Source: Lachnocurva sp029100405
GTDB taxonomy: Bacteria; Bacillota; Clostridia; Lachnospirales; Lachnospiraceae
Direction: 5' to 3'
NCBI GenBank assembly: GCA_046263755.1
Contig: JBJYZC010000002.1
Location: 168,856 to 232,855, forward strand
DNA: 64,000 nucleotides
A program made the translations under genes and the position numbers. Position 1 is the stretch's first letter; the number at the start of each line of letters is the position of its first letter. The notes below the pieces were generated by a model, which saw nothing but the letters and a program-made list of their open reading frames with translations, ran no database searches and had not been told where the DNA came from. Shown piece by piece: positions 1 to 8,981 of this stretch.

Positions 1-1557
1 GGTACGAGCCTGATCCAGAAGCTTGTCATAATCAGCCCAGTTCTGAGGAGCAGAAGCGATCGGATTCTTACCAAACTGCATATCATTGTTACCGCTCTTG
101 GTCAGGAAGACTTCCAGCATGTTGGAAGGATCATCATAGTCGGCAATCCATCCTTCACGGCAGAGTGTATAGTTACCATTCTGACGGTCAGCAATGAAGA
201 CCTTCCAGTCTTCTGTCTTAATGGTCATCTGGATACCGGCCTTCTTCAGGTCATCCTGGATCAACTGTGCTGCTCTCTCATTGGATGTACCGGAGTTGGT
301 CAGAAATTCAAAGGAGATTGCCTTAGACGGTGTGTATGTACCATCGCCATTGTCCTTGAACTTATAACCGGTAGCGCTCTCAAGAAGCTTTACTGCCTTC
401 TTGATAGAAGAAGCGCCGGTCTTCTCACCGTCATAATACTTCTGAGACCAGGTCTTGCCGTTTCCGTCATGCATTGCGGAAGGAACAAATGCGCTTGCAA
501 CTTCCTGACCGGTCTGACCTACAGTATCAACCATATACTGACGGTCAATCAGAAGAGAAACTGCCTTACGGAAGTCCTTAGCCTGATCTTCTGTCATGCC
601 GTCGAAAATGGATGCATTGACATTGAAGCCGATGTAGTTGGTTCCCAGCTGATCTGCTACATAGAAATCAGAGAAATCCTTTACATTCGGAACTTCATCC
701 GGAGAGATGCTATCGATGAAGTCAAGGTTTCCACTGTTGTAAGCTGCGAAAGTAGCAGTATCATCAGCAGAAAGCATGAAATTCAGTTTTTCGATCTTCA
801 CCTTGTCGGCGTCATAGAAATTAGGGTTCTTGGTATATTCCATAGAACTGTCATGTGTCCATGCAGTGCAGGTGTAAGCGCCGTTTGATACAAAGCCTGC
901 TTCATTTGCCCATGCGCCAGGATTAGCGCCATCCGGGTCAGCAGCTTCTACAGCCTTCTGCGGTACCGGATCGAAGACAGGGAATGCCAAAAGCTGATTG
1001 AAGTAAGGGCAGGAATTATTCAGAGTAATCTTCAGAGAGTAGTCATCCGGAGCCTCAACCTTCAGACTTCCATCGTCGTTACGAGCAATGACATCGAAGA
1101 GATAGCCATAATCTGCTGCAGTCTTCTCAGATGCTGCACGATTCCAGCTGTAAACGAAATCCTTAGCAGTAAGGTCACTGCCGTCGGACCACTTGGTCTT
1201 CTTCAGCTTGATGTTCCACTCGGTACCATCATCAGATACCTGAGGATCACCATCTGCGATAGCAGGAACGAGCTTGTCATTCTTATCATAGGTATAAAGA
1301 CCTACGAATGAGTTGACAGCCAGGCAGGCACCGTCAACGGTATTGTTCAGAGCCGGATCCAGGTGCTGAGGCTCGGAAGCCAGATTGATGTACAAGGTTT
1401 TTGTGTCGGTATTCAGCTTTGCCTTGGATGCCGACTTCTTTTCTGTGCTTTTTTCTGTCTGGGCTTTGTCAGATCCCTTGCTGCCTGCGTTACCGCAAGC
1501 GCCAAGGCTGGCAACCATAGCAGAAGCAAGAACAAATGCGAGTAATTTCTTTTTCAT
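1..1557 (-). CDS. oppA: Oligopeptide ABC transporter substrate-binding lipoprotein, C-terminus beyond the window
   Basis: Solute-binding protein of family 5 (SBP_bac_5) that captures peptides outside the membrane for the OppBCDF importer. The ATG at 1557 follows AGGAGG with a 7-base gap. The N-terminus is a lipoprotein signal with lipobox LGAC, so the mature protein should start with a lipidated Cys near residue 21. A Ser/Lys/Thr-rich linker follows, then the family start region (TLYINLASEPQHLDPA) and the WSDG segment. The reading frame is open to base 1, so about 519 residues are visible and the C-terminus is missing; family members run to about 540-600. It is last in the opp operon, 68 bp after oppF. 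Confidence 0.93.
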   Translation of the reverse strand, partial: MKKKLLAFVLASAMVASLGACGNAGSKGSDKAQTEKSTEKKSASKAKLNTDTKTLYINLASEPQHLDPALNNTVDGACLAVNSFVGLYTYDKNDKLVPAIADGDPQVSDDGTEWNIKLKKTKWSDGSDLTAKDFVYSWNRAASEKTAADYGYLFDVIARNDDGSLKVEAPDDYSLKITLNNSCPYFNQLLAFPVFDPVPQKAVEAADPDGANPGAWANEAGFVSNGAYTCTAWTHDSSMEYTKNPNFYDADKVKIEKLNFMLSADDTATFAAYNSGNLDFIDSISPDEVPNVKDFSDFYVADQLGTNYIGFNVNASIFDGMTEDQAKDFRKAVSLLIDRQYMVDTVGQTGQEVASAFVPSAMHDGNGKTWSQKYYDGEKTGASSIKKAVKLLESATGYKFKDNGDGTYTPSKAISFEFLTNSGTSNERAAQLIQDDLKKAGIQMTIKTEDWKVFIADRQNGNYTLCREGWIADYDDPSNMLEVFLTKSGNNDMQFGKNPIASAPQNWADYDKLLDQART

Positions 1558-1587
1558 ATGTTTTCCTCCTGTAACTATAGAGTAACT

Positions 1588-1619
1588 ATTATATGTCAAA
1601 CTTCCTAATCAAGGAAGTT
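1588..1619 (-). promoter_or_regulatory. Hairpin and possible internal promoter ahead of oppA
   Basis: The oppF-oppA gap holds a perfect 7-bp hairpin (aacttcc 1599-1605 with ggaagtt 1613-1619, 7-base loop) without a U-tract. On the minus strand a TATAAT (1588-1593) follows it with no convincing -35. The stem may protect the 5' end of an oppA mRNA, or the -10 may give oppA extra transcription, as binding proteins are often made in excess. Both roles are inferred. Confidence 0.35.
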
Positions 1620-1625
1620 GTGACC

Positions 1626-2672
1626 TTATTTATTCCAGCATGCACACAGATGTCCGTTTCCTCTGTCCTTCAGAGGCGGCATCTCCTTTGCACACTGCTC
1701 TGTCGCATAGCGGCAGCGGGTACGGAAAGGACATCCGGTCGGCATATGGAGAGGACTCGGGACATCGCCTTCCAGAATGATCCGATGGCTATGTCTTGCT
1801 GTCTCAGGATCCGGGATCGGAATGGCAGACAGAAGAGACAAGGTGTAAGGATGGATCGGATGATTCATCAATTCATCCGCATCTGCAACTTCCATCATCC
1901 GTCCCAGATACATGACCGCGATCCGGTCAGAAATATGCTGAACGACCAGAAGGTCGTGGGAAATAAAGAGATAGGCAATGCCCAGCTTTTCCTGCAGATC
2001 CTCAAACATGTTCAGGACCTGCGCCTGAATGGAAACATCCAGCGCTGATACCGCCTCGTCACATACAATAAAAGAAGGATTTACAGCCAGTGCACGAGCA
2101 ATTCCGATACGCTGTCTCTGTCCGCCGGAGAACTCATGCGCATATCGCATGGCATGCTCGGCGTTCAATCCTACGGTATCCAGAAGCTGTAAAATCTTGG
2201 CGCGGCGTTCTTCCTTGGTCTTATACAGATGATGGGTATCCAAAGGCTCTCCGACAATGTCTTCAACCGTCATACGTGGATCCAGAGAAGAATAGGGATC
2301 CTGAAAAACCATCTGCATTTCCTTACGATAGGGAAGCATATTGACGGAAACTTTCTTGCCTAATTTAGGCTTTCCATTCGAATCCGTGATCAGTTTTCCA
2401 TCTTCATCATACTGTTCACCGCTGTCAAAAAGGACTTTATCATTAAATATAATGCGTCCTCCGGTCGGCTCATAAAGATGAAGAATGGATCTGCCGACGG
2501 TCGTCTTTCCGCATCCGGACTCACCGACCAGACCGAGCGTCTCACCCGGCATGATCTCAAAGGAGATATCATCGACTGCCTTCAGCGGAATCTTATGGAA
2601 GCCCTGAGAAACCGGGAAATATTGCTTCAAGTGTTCCACTTTCAGGAGCGGCTTCTTTTCATTCTCGCTCAT
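1626..2672 (-). CDS. oppF: Oligopeptide ABC transporter ATP-binding protein OppF
   Basis: One of the two ATPases that drive peptide import. It has Walker A GESGCGKT (about residues 50-57), the signature FSGGQRQR, Walker B with CDEAVSALD, and the C-terminal oligo_HPY extension with a cysteine-rich motif (CPFRTRC then C) typical of OppD/OppF. Length 348 is normal. An insertion of roughly 25 charged residues (around 75-100) lies between Walker A and the Q-loop and is longer than in many OppF proteins. Its ATG overlaps the oppD stop by 4 bp, so the two are translationally coupled. Confidence 0.95.
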   Translation of the reverse strand: MSENEKKPLLKVEHLKQYFPVSQGFHKIPLKAVDDISFEIMPGETLGLVGESGCGKTTVGRSILHLYEPTGGRIIFNDKVLFDSGEQYDEDGKLITDSNGKPKLGKKVSVNMLPYRKEMQMVFQDPYSSLDPRMTVEDIVGEPLDTHHLYKTKEERRAKILQLLDTVGLNAEHAMRYAHEFSGGQRQRIGIARALAVNPSFIVCDEAVSALDVSIQAQVLNMFEDLQEKLGIAYLFISHDLLVVQHISDRIAVMYLGRMMEVADADELMNHPIHPYTLSLLSAIPIPDPETARHSHRIILEGDVPSPLHMPTGCPFRTRCRYATEQCAKEMPPLKDRGNGHLCACWNK

Positions 2673-3676
2673 GCCTTCGCCTCCTCACTCATAAAGAGAT
2701 CTTTTACATTCATCCAGCAGCTTGCCCGATGATTTTCACCAACCTGATACTCCTCTGGAAGTTCTTCCAGACAGATCTTCATCGCATTCTCACATCGGGG
2801 GCAGAAGGCACATCCCTTCGGCATGTTCAGAAGGTTGATCGGTGTTCCGCCGATCGGTACCAGCCGCTCGTTCATATTTTCTTTGGTCGGGATCGAACGA
2901 AGGAGACCCTTGGTATATTCATGAGCCGGACGATAGAAGATATCATCTGCCGTACCGCGCTCACAGACCCGTCCGCCATACATGACAAGGATCTCATCAC
3001 ACATGGAAGCAATGACACCCAGATCATGGGTTACCATAATGATAGCCATGCCAAGCTTCTTCTGCAGGTCCTGCATCAATTCCAGGATCTGTGCCTGAAT
3101 GGTAACATCCAATGCCGTTGTCGGCTCATCTGCGATCAGGATATCCGGCTCACAGCAGAGTGCCATGGCGATCATGACACGCTGGCGCATACCTCCGGAC
3201 AGTTCAAAAGGATATTGCTTGAGACGGCTCTCCGGCTCGTTAACGCCAACCAGTGTCAGCATTTCAACAGCTCTCTTCTCCGCCTCTTCCTTATTCTTAT
3301 TCGTATGAAGAAGGATGGCCTCCTTCAACTGATAACCGATTGTGAATACGGGGTTCAAGGAAGTCATAGGATCCTGGAAGATGATCGATACCTTATCTCC
3401 ACGGAAGGTTTCCAATTTCTTCTCATCCCATTTGGTGATGTCCTCACCCTTGTATTTAATGGATCCGCCTACGACCTTTCCGGTCTCTGCCAGGATCTGC
3501 ATAATGGAATATGCGGTTACCGATTTTCCGGATCCGGACTCTCCAACGATGCCAAGCGTCTTTCCTCTCTCCAGGGAGAAGCTGACTCCGTTTACCGCTT
3601 TTACTTCACCAGCATCCGTAAAGAAACTGGTCTGGAGATTATTGACCTCCAGAAGTGTATTATTTTCTTCAGCCAT
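2669..3676 (-). CDS. oppD: Oligopeptide ABC transporter ATP-binding protein OppD
   Basis: Partner ATPase of OppF. It has Walker A GESGSGKS (about residues 45-52), signature ELSGGMRQR, Walker B ILIADEPTTALD and a C-terminal oligo_HPY region with CAFCPRC plus a further Cys. Length 335 is typical. It lies 10 bp downstream of oppC and overlaps oppF by 4 bp. The order oppB-C-D-F-A differs from the A-first order of many operons. Whether it carries oligopeptides, dipeptides or another family-5 substrate cannot be decided from the sequence. Confidence 0.95.
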   Translation of the reverse strand: MAEENNTLLEVNNLQTSFFTDAGEVKAVNGVSFSLERGKTLGIVGESGSGKSVTAYSIMQILAETGKVVGGSIKYKGEDITKWDEKKLETFRGDKVSIIFQDPMTSLNPVFTIGYQLKEAILLHTNKNKEEAEKRAVEMLTLVGVNEPESRLKQYPFELSGGMRQRVMIAMALCCEPDILIADEPTTALDVTIQAQILELMQDLQKKLGMAIIMVTHDLGVIASMCDEILVMYGGRVCERGTADDIFYRPAHEYTKGLLRSIPTKENMNERLVPIGGTPINLLNMPKGCAFCPRCENAMKICLEELPEEYQVGENHRASCWMNVKDLFMSEEAKA

Positions 3677-3686
3677 GACTTCCTCC

Positions 3687-4778
3687 TTAATTCAGCTTCG
3701 AATCGAATGCATCACGAAGACCGTCACCAATCAGATTCAGAGCAAGAACGATCAGAACGATAACCAATGCCGGAACCATCAAACGATAAGGAGCTGAAGA
3801 AATGGTCTGACGGGCATCATTTGCCAGAGAACCGAGGGAGGTCATCGGGAGGCTGACACCAAGTCCCAGGAAGGACAGGTAGCTTTCCGTGAAGATTGCG
3901 CTCGGCACCTGAAGGGCTGTTGTGATTATGATAATGGAAAGTACATTGGGAACGATGTGCTTCCGCATGATTGTGCCACTCGGCGTACCAATGGCTTTTG
4001 CAGCCAGGATATATTCATTGTTCTTAATGGAAAGGATCTGGCCTCTGACCAGTCTTGCCATGCCGACCCAGTAGAGGAGGGCAAAGACGATGAACATGGC
4101 CAGCATATTACCGCCGAGTTTTGCGAAAACCGTTCCCTTGATCAAAGGTGCCAGTCTTGCATTCAATACGACGGACAAGAGAATGATGATCAGCATATCC
4201 GGCAGAGAATAAATGATGTCGACGATACGCATCATAACAAGGTCGACCTTGCCACCGAAATATCCGGAAATCGTTCCGTAAATAACACCGATGATCAAAA
4301 CCATGATGGCGGAAACAATACCTACGGAGAGGCTGACTCTTGTTCCATAGACAACACGAATGAAATAATCTCGTCCCAGGGAATCCGTTCCTAAAATATG
4401 AGGGAAAAGGTTCTTTCCTGTTTCCTTCATATACTGGAGTTCTCTGGTGGAATACTGCATGGGTGTCAGATTTACTGCAGTACCATCACGCCGGCCATTT
4501 AAAGTGACCATGTCACTATAGGAATAAGGAACGATGATCGGAAGAATAATAATTGCAAGGATCAGGACTGCCAGAACAATGATGGAAGCCATTGCCATAT
4601 GGTTTTTCCTGAGGCGTCTCATTCCATCCTTCAGGAAGGTGGAAGACTCTCCCATAACATCCTGCTGTTTCTTTTCCTCGTCTGTCGCCTTTTCAAAATT
4701 CTTTTTATTAAATTTACTTAAATCGATCTGCGCAGATAAAAACTGGCGTCTCTTATAAGTAGTTTCATTGTCTGCCAT
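3687..4778 (-). CDS. oppC: Oligopeptide ABC transporter permease OppC
   Basis: Inner-membrane permease subunit of BPD_transp_1 type. A cytoplasmic N-terminal stretch of about 65 residues precedes the first membrane segment (MASIIVLAVLILAIIILPII), then a loop and five further segments. The EAA coupling loop is visible as AAKAIGTPSGTIMRKHIVPN. Length 363 is slightly above the usual 300-345 because of the charged N-terminal tail (KKNFEKATDEEKKQQ). It starts 20 bp after oppB. Confidence 0.94.
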   Translation of the reverse strand: MADNETTYKRRQFLSAQIDLSKFNKKNFEKATDEEKKQQDVMGESSTFLKDGMRRLRKNHMAMASIIVLAVLILAIIILPIIVPYSYSDMVTLNGRRDGTAVNLTPMQYSTRELQYMKETGKNLFPHILGTDSLGRDYFIRVVYGTRVSLSVGIVSAIMVLIIGVIYGTISGYFGGKVDLVMMRIVDIIYSLPDMLIIILLSVVLNARLAPLIKGTVFAKLGGNMLAMFIVFALLYWVGMARLVRGQILSIKNNEYILAAKAIGTPSGTIMRKHIVPNVLSIIIITTALQVPSAIFTESYLSFLGLGVSLPMTSLGSLANDARQTISSAPYRLMVPALVIVLIVLALNLIGDGLRDAFDSKLN

Positions 4779-4798
4779 TCTTATTTCCTCCTGCGGGA

Positions 4799-5707
4799 TC
4801 AGTCAAATGTAATTCTCGGATCAATCAGCTTATAAACAATATCCGTGATCAGATTTGCGACAATCATAAGGATTGCCAGGAAAATGGTTGTTGCCATGAT
4901 AACGGAATAGTTCCGGTCAGTGATCGCCTTTACGAAATAAGTACCAAGTCCGGGTACTGTGAAGATGGTCTCAACAACCATGGAACCGGTAATGATATAA
5001 GCAATCTGAGGTCCAAGATAAGTCACAACAGGAATCAGTCCATTCTTCAAGGCATGTACGAAAATCACCTTGTTCTTGCTGACACCCTTGGCCCGGGCTG
5101 TCCGGATATAATCCTGGCTCAAAGCATCCAGCATGGAAGTCTTCGTCAGTCTCGTGATATAAGCTGTCGGATAAACTGCCAGCGAAATGATTGGAAGGAC
5201 CAGACTCGGGTTATCACTGTAGACCGGGAAAAGGCCAAGCTGCACACAGAAAACCAGAAGCAGGAAGGTTGCCAGGATAAAGGAAGGCATTGCTGTTCCC
5301 AGTGTCGTAAAGAAAATAATGATACGGTCTGACATTTTATTTCTGTTCAATGCAGCGATGGAACCCAAAACAACGCCGACAATCAGAGCAATGATCATAG
5401 CGATTCCGCCAAGCTTCGCAGAGATTGCAAACTTAGAAAACATGTCATGGCTGATGTCACGGCCATTCTTCATATCCACGCCCCAGTCTCCGTGAAGAAG
5501 ATTCTTCATATAGAGAAGGTATTGCTGGCCCAGAGGCTTATCCAGATTGTAACGCTTATTCAGTGCATCCAAAACTGCCTGAGACGGTGCCTTCTCCGAA
5601 CTAAAGGGTCCGCCCGGAATCAGGTTCATTACGAAGAATGTGATCAGCGTGACTATGATGATTGACACGACTGCGAGGATCACACGCTTAACCATGTACT
5701 TTGTCAA
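4799..5707 (-). CDS. oppB: Oligopeptide ABC transporter permease OppB
   Basis: First gene of the opp operon and the second permease subunit. It starts with the characteristic OppB N-terminus (MTKYMVKRVILAVVSIIIV), has six predicted membrane segments and the EAA loop TARAKGVSKNKVIFVHALKN. Length 302 matches the family. The start at 5707 follows a GGAAAG-like site. Transcription very probably begins near 5852, leaving a leader of about 145 bases that contains a terminator-like hairpin. Confidence 0.95.
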   Translation of the reverse strand: MTKYMVKRVILAVVSIIIVTLITFFVMNLIPGGPFSSEKAPSQAVLDALNKRYNLDKPLGQQYLLYMKNLLHGDWGVDMKNGRDISHDMFSKFAISAKLGGIAMIIALIVGVVLGSIAALNRNKMSDRIIIFFTTLGTAMPSFILATFLLLVFCVQLGLFPVYSDNPSLVLPIISLAVYPTAYITRLTKTSMLDALSQDYIRTARAKGVSKNKVIFVHALKNGLIPVVTYLGPQIAYIITGSMVVETIFTVPGLGTYFVKAITDRNYSVIMATTIFLAILMIVANLITDIVYKLIDPRITFD

Positions 5708-5784
5708 TTTACTTTCCTCTTTTCCTTATGGATTTCACTTGCCCTGGCTTTGTGATTTTTCACTTTACCACGTCAACGTAAAAA

Positions 5785-5824
5785 CGTTTAAAAAAGATGT
5801 ACAGATCGAGATCTGCACATCTTT
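5785..5824 (-). terminator. Terminator-like hairpin in the opp leader (possible attenuator)
   Basis: Arms 5793-5807 and 5810-5824 are complementary over 15 bp with one A:C mismatch on the plus strand, which becomes a G-U wobble in the minus-strand transcript. The stem is followed on the minus strand by a run of six T (CATCTTTTTTAAAC), the form of an intrinsic terminator. It lies between the opp promoter and oppB, so it should stop or reduce opp transcription unless an alternative structure forms. Confidence 0.6.
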
Positions 5825-5858
5825 GTACACCCAGTCTGTTTCTTTTATTGATAGTTGT

Positions 5859-5886
5859 ATTATACAAAAGCTGAATAATTCGTCAA
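5859..5886 (-). promoter_or_regulatory. opp operon promoter
   Basis: Minus strand TTGACG (5881-5886), 16-base spacer, TATAAT (5859-5864). The inverted repeat ACCGTT-aaatg-AACGG lies just upstream of the -35 and could be an operator. The rest of the 5708-6129 gap is AT-rich and shows no other gene. Confidence 0.75.
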
Positions 5887-6128
5887 CCGTTAAATGAACG
5901 GCTTTCACCTGATCCTGTATCCATTTGCATGTATATTTCATCCATAATATGCAATTATTGTGTATGTTTACAGTTCATCGGTCGGATGGATCTGTGGAAA
6001 CCAAAATCCGTTTTTCCCGTTTCCCGCCATGTTTTCTATATCACAGACAAATTTTACATGAATTTCTTTCAATTATCAGTTTATTCATCTATTATGCATT
6101 TCAGGTGAATTGTATTTATGCGAATACA

Positions 6129-6164
6129 AAGAGGGGATCCTGCTCCTTTGCAAGATCCCCTCTC
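6129..6164 (-). terminator. Terminator of the tRNA-Tyr/tRNA-Leu transcript
   Basis: Inverted repeat GAGGGGATC / GATCCCCTC with a 13-15 base loop, followed on the minus strand by TTTGTATT. It lies 10 bases after tRNA-Leu. Confidence 0.75.
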
Positions 6165-6173
6165 AAATATTGC

Positions 6174-6257
6174 TGCCGGTGGTCGGGCTCGAACCGACAC
6201 GGTGTCGCCACCACGGGATTTTAAGTCCCGCGCGTCTGCCTATTCCGCCACACCGGC
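6174..6257 (-). tRNA. tRNA-Leu (anticodon TAA)
   Basis: 84-base class II tRNA with acceptor GCCGGTG/CACCGGC, discriminator A and a long variable arm. The anticodon loop CTTAAAA gives anticodon TAA. The 3' CCA is not encoded, consistent with the CCA-adding enzyme at 15.9 kb. It is co-transcribed behind tRNA-Tyr. Confidence 0.95.
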
Positions 6258-6259
6258 GA

Positions 6260-6341
6260 TGGGTGGTGGTGGATTCGAACCACCGAAGCATAAAGCAGCA
6301 GATTTACAGTCTGTCCCCTTTGGCCGCTCGGGAAACCACCC
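6260..6341 (-). tRNA. tRNA-Tyr (anticodon GTA), copy 1
   Basis: 82-base class II tRNA with acceptor GGGTGGT/ACCACCC, anticodon loop CTGTAAA (GTA) and a long variable arm. The coding bases look identical to the second copy at 63362-63443. CCA is not encoded. Confidence 0.95.
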
Positions 6342-6372
6342 AACTTGGTCTATATTTCTTAGACAAAACGGA

Positions 6373-6401
6373 ATTATATCATAGTTTTATCGACCGTGCA
6401 A
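6373..6401 (-). promoter_or_regulatory. Promoter of the tRNA-Tyr/tRNA-Leu unit
   Basis: Minus strand TTGCAC (6396-6401), 17-base spacer, TATAAT (6373-6378), about 30 bases upstream of tRNA-Tyr. Confidence 0.7.
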
Positions 6402-6489
6402 GCGTCTTCTTTTCTACAGGCCGGGCTCTGTCCCAAACGATCCGACTCGCAGGCAAAAGAAGCCGAAAAGCAGAGCAAGCCTCTTTCTT

Positions 6490-8532
6490 TCAGGCTCTCC
6501 GGTAACGTAAAACCACCGCCTCATAGGGCTTCAGGGAAAGGTGCAGATTGCCCTCCGTCACCGGCATACGAACGTCCATAATGGAGTATCCGACCGCGTT
6601 GGTCATCATAAGCTGATGCATGACTGCATCCTTCGGCACCTCTGCCTTCCAGACAGGAAGATCTGCATCGATCGGATCAGCCCCGCTGTTTACTGCGATC
6701 ACCATCGATTCGTCCCTTGTGAACCGCCCGTAACTGACCAGATTCTTTTGGCACTTCAGAAAAATGAAGGCCCCGATCCGAAGCGAAGGATTGCTTTTAT
6801 GAAGGAAGATCATATCTCTGTGAAAGTCGAGCAGATGATAATCTGCCATTCCCCAGGGATAGGTCCGCCTGTTATCCGGATCGGTAAAGCCGCAGACGCC
6901 GGCCTCGTCTCCATAATAAATGCAAGGTGCACCCGGCCAGGTCAAAAGCATCAGGGCTCCTTCTTTCAGAACCGCTTTATTTACGCCCTCTTCCGCAGCC
7001 TTTCTTCCAAGGCTTTGAACCCGGCCAACCTTATGATTGGTCCGCGTCAGGAATCTGGAGTGGTCATGATTGGACAGCTGATTCATTGCCGAATACAGAG
7101 ACGGTGTCAGAAATTCCGTCATGGTATGGCGCATGGTCAGTTCAAAGCGTTCTCCATCACCCAGCATATCCGCTTCAAATTCATCGCTGTGCTTTTCCAT
7201 GCCCGTCAGAAAATAGGATACCGGCTCCATAAAGGCGTCATAATTCATGATGGTATCCCACTCATCCCCCCTCAGCCAGTTTTTCGCATCTCCATAGTGC
7301 TCTGCCAGGATCACGGCATCCGGGTTTGCTTCCTTCACTGCCTTACGGAATTTCTTCCAGAAAGAGTGGTTATAGGCTTCGCTATGACCCAGGTCCGCAG
7401 CGACATCCAGCCGCCAGCCGTCGACCTGATAAGGTGCCGAGACCCACATTTTTGCAATGTTTAGGATATGATCCTCCAGTTCCTGACAACCTTCATAGTT
7501 TAATTTTGGAAGGGTATCATTCCCCCACCAGCCGTCATAGGCCTTGTTATAGGGCCACGAAGACCCTCTCTCGAAGTCAAAATAGTTGTGATAGGGGCTG
7601 TCTTCGGAAATATAGGCCCCGGGTGCGTAGCCCGGCTGATCCTCATAGATCCGTTCCCGGTCCATCCACTTATTAAAAGAACCGCAATGATTAAAGACAC
7701 CGTCTAAAATGACCCGGATGCCTCTTGCGTGGGCTTCCTTTACAAAATCACAGAAAAAGCGGTTGGATGCCTCCAGGTTCTCCTCCCTGGTAACACGATT
7801 CACATAACGCGTAGCATGCCTGTTGTCTGTATCACCATTGGAAAGGACCTGTCCCTGATCGACAAGGATCTTCCCGTAATGCGGATCGATATGCTCGTAA
7901 TCCTGAATATCATATTTATGGTTGGAGGGAGAAACGAAGATCGGGTTAAAATAGATCACCTCTACGCCAAGGCTTTTCAGATAGTACATCTTCTGCCTTA
8001 CGCCTTCGAGATCACCGCCATAGAAATTGCCTACGTCCAGATCGGCAGGCTTCTGATTCCAGTCCTCAATTTTCTGGACCATATGGCCGACATAGTGGTA
8101 TTCATTGGTCAGAACGTCATTTTCCGGGTCCCCATTATAGAAACGGTCCACAAGGATCTGATAGATCACCGCTCCCTTCATCCAGTCCGGTGTCGAGAAT
8201 CCGGGAACCAGGGTGAAGACATACTGCCAGCGTGGCTGGTCGGTCAGACTGTAACGGTCAAAAAAAGCCTCTTCGTCTGTATCCAGATCACGAATATGAA
8301 AGAGATAGCTGAAAGGGCTGTCCCCCAGGCGTACTTTACAGGTATAGTAAGAGAAGACTTCCGTCTGCTCTTCTGTTTTCATTGGGATCTCATCGTAATG
8401 TGTGAGTAATGACACGTCTAAATGGTCTTCTGCACCTGCCCGGAATCGAATGGTTACAGTATCGCCGGGCTCAGGCTCCCAGGGACTCACGAAGAAATTT
8501 GTGCCATCGCTGAATATCGCATCACGGTTCAT
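6490..8532 (-). CDS. GH13 alpha-glucan hydrolase (neopullulanase / maltogenic amylase / cyclomaltodextrinase type)
   Basis: Cytoplasmic alpha-amylase-family enzyme, probably cutting malto-oligosaccharides, pullulan or cyclodextrins. The start at 8532 (MNRDAIF) has GGAGG 8 bases upstream, giving 680 residues; the in-frame extension upstream lacks a site. An N-terminal beta domain (about 1-115) precedes the catalytic barrel. The four conserved regions are present: DGVFNH (277-282), GWRLD with nucleophile D376, acid/base E411 in AEHYGD, and NHD with D490. There is no signal peptide. An insertion between barrel strands 3 and 4 (GQVLSNGDTDNRH) may shape specificity. Monocistronic; the exact EC class is not decidable here. 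Confidence 0.9.
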   Translation of the reverse strand: MNRDAIFSDGTNFFVSPWEPEPGDTVTIRFRAGAEDHLDVSLLTHYDEIPMKTEEQTEVFSYYTCKVRLGDSPFSYLFHIRDLDTDEEAFFDRYSLTDQPRWQYVFTLVPGFSTPDWMKGAVIYQILVDRFYNGDPENDVLTNEYHYVGHMVQKIEDWNQKPADLDVGNFYGGDLEGVRQKMYYLKSLGVEVIYFNPIFVSPSNHKYDIQDYEHIDPHYGKILVDQGQVLSNGDTDNRHATRYVNRVTREENLEASNRFFCDFVKEAHARGIRVILDGVFNHCGSFNKWMDRERIYEDQPGYAPGAYISEDSPYHNYFDFERGSSWPYNKAYDGWWGNDTLPKLNYEGCQELEDHILNIAKMWVSAPYQVDGWRLDVAADLGHSEAYNHSFWKKFRKAVKEANPDAVILAEHYGDAKNWLRGDEWDTIMNYDAFMEPVSYFLTGMEKHSDEFEADMLGDGERFELTMRHTMTEFLTPSLYSAMNQLSNHDHSRFLTRTNHKVGRVQSLGRKAAEEGVNKAVLKEGALMLLTWPGAPCIYYGDEAGVCGFTDPDNRRTYPWGMADYHLLDFHRDMIFLHKSNPSLRIGAFIFLKCQKNLVSYGRFTRDESMVIAVNSGADPIDADLPVWKAEVPKDAVMHQLMMTNAVGYSIMDVRMPVTEGNLHLSLKPYEAVVLRYRRA

Positions 8533-8610
8533 TAGCTTTTCCTCCAATCTCAGACATTTTAACACAAATGTCTATTGCAGGAAACCAATTTAATCTAAGT
8601 TCGTTTCGCA

Positions 8611-8756
8611 GATACTACGAGCGGAAGACTCAAAAATTGCTTACGCAATTTTTTCGTTTCGCGCTGTCGCGCAATCGAAAAAGCCCCGGCCTCACGGCTC
8701 GACACGCAAGCGTGTCTCCCGGAGGCTGGGGCTTTTTCGGCTCCGCTCGTAGTATC
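8611..8756. repeat. Nested palindrome with cloverleaf architecture
   Basis: A perfect 15-bp closing stem (8611-8625 with 8742-8756) encloses three consecutive hairpins: a 9-bp AT-rich stem (8632-8640/8645-8653), a short GCG-rich stem (about 8655-8676), and a long GC-rich stem with A5/T5 ends (8677-8692/8723-8738, one mismatch) whose loop holds a further perfect 7-bp hairpin (8701-8716). The third hairpin alone would be a strong bidirectional terminator. The element fills most of the gap between ftsH and the GH13 gene. Confidence 0.75.
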
Positions 8757-8764
8757 CGCGGAAA

Positions 8765-8788
8765 AATAAAGCAGCCTCACGGCTGCTT
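8765..8788 (-). terminator. Terminator of the ftsH transcript
   Basis: Stem AAGCAGCC / GGCTGCTT with a 4-base loop, followed on the minus strand by TATTTTTCC. It is the first terminator after ftsH. The 8789-8981 stretch is AT-rich, and I see nothing coding in it. Confidence 0.7.
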
Positions 8789-8981
8789 GGAGAAGGTATT
8801 TTTACTTTTATAGGGGGTAGTAAAAATATTTATATGTATTGGGGGTCTTTACGATTATGATAGTATCACGCTCGTGGCAAGAAGTCTGCACAATGTTCAC
8901 AAAAATTGGGTCTTGCTTTTGTGCAAATTGTCAGCTGTCTCTGGCCTTCACTATCAATCCTCCAGTTTAACTACCCCTTTC

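Noticed and set aside
2729..3763. Long plus-strand reading frame opposite oppD and others like it (for example 61528-62748, 21887-23011)
   Set aside because: Shadow frames of strongly supported minus-strand genes; they lack ribosome-binding sites and family motifs.
6110..6505. Small plus-strand genes over the tRNA-Leu/tRNA-Tyr region
   Set aside because: Frames run through two clear tRNA genes, their terminator and promoter.
8798..8827. Hairpin TATTTTTAC / GTAAAAATA after ftsH as a regulatory element
   Set aside because: A 9-bp AT-rich stem in AT-rich DNA is likely by chance, and a proper terminator lies beside it.
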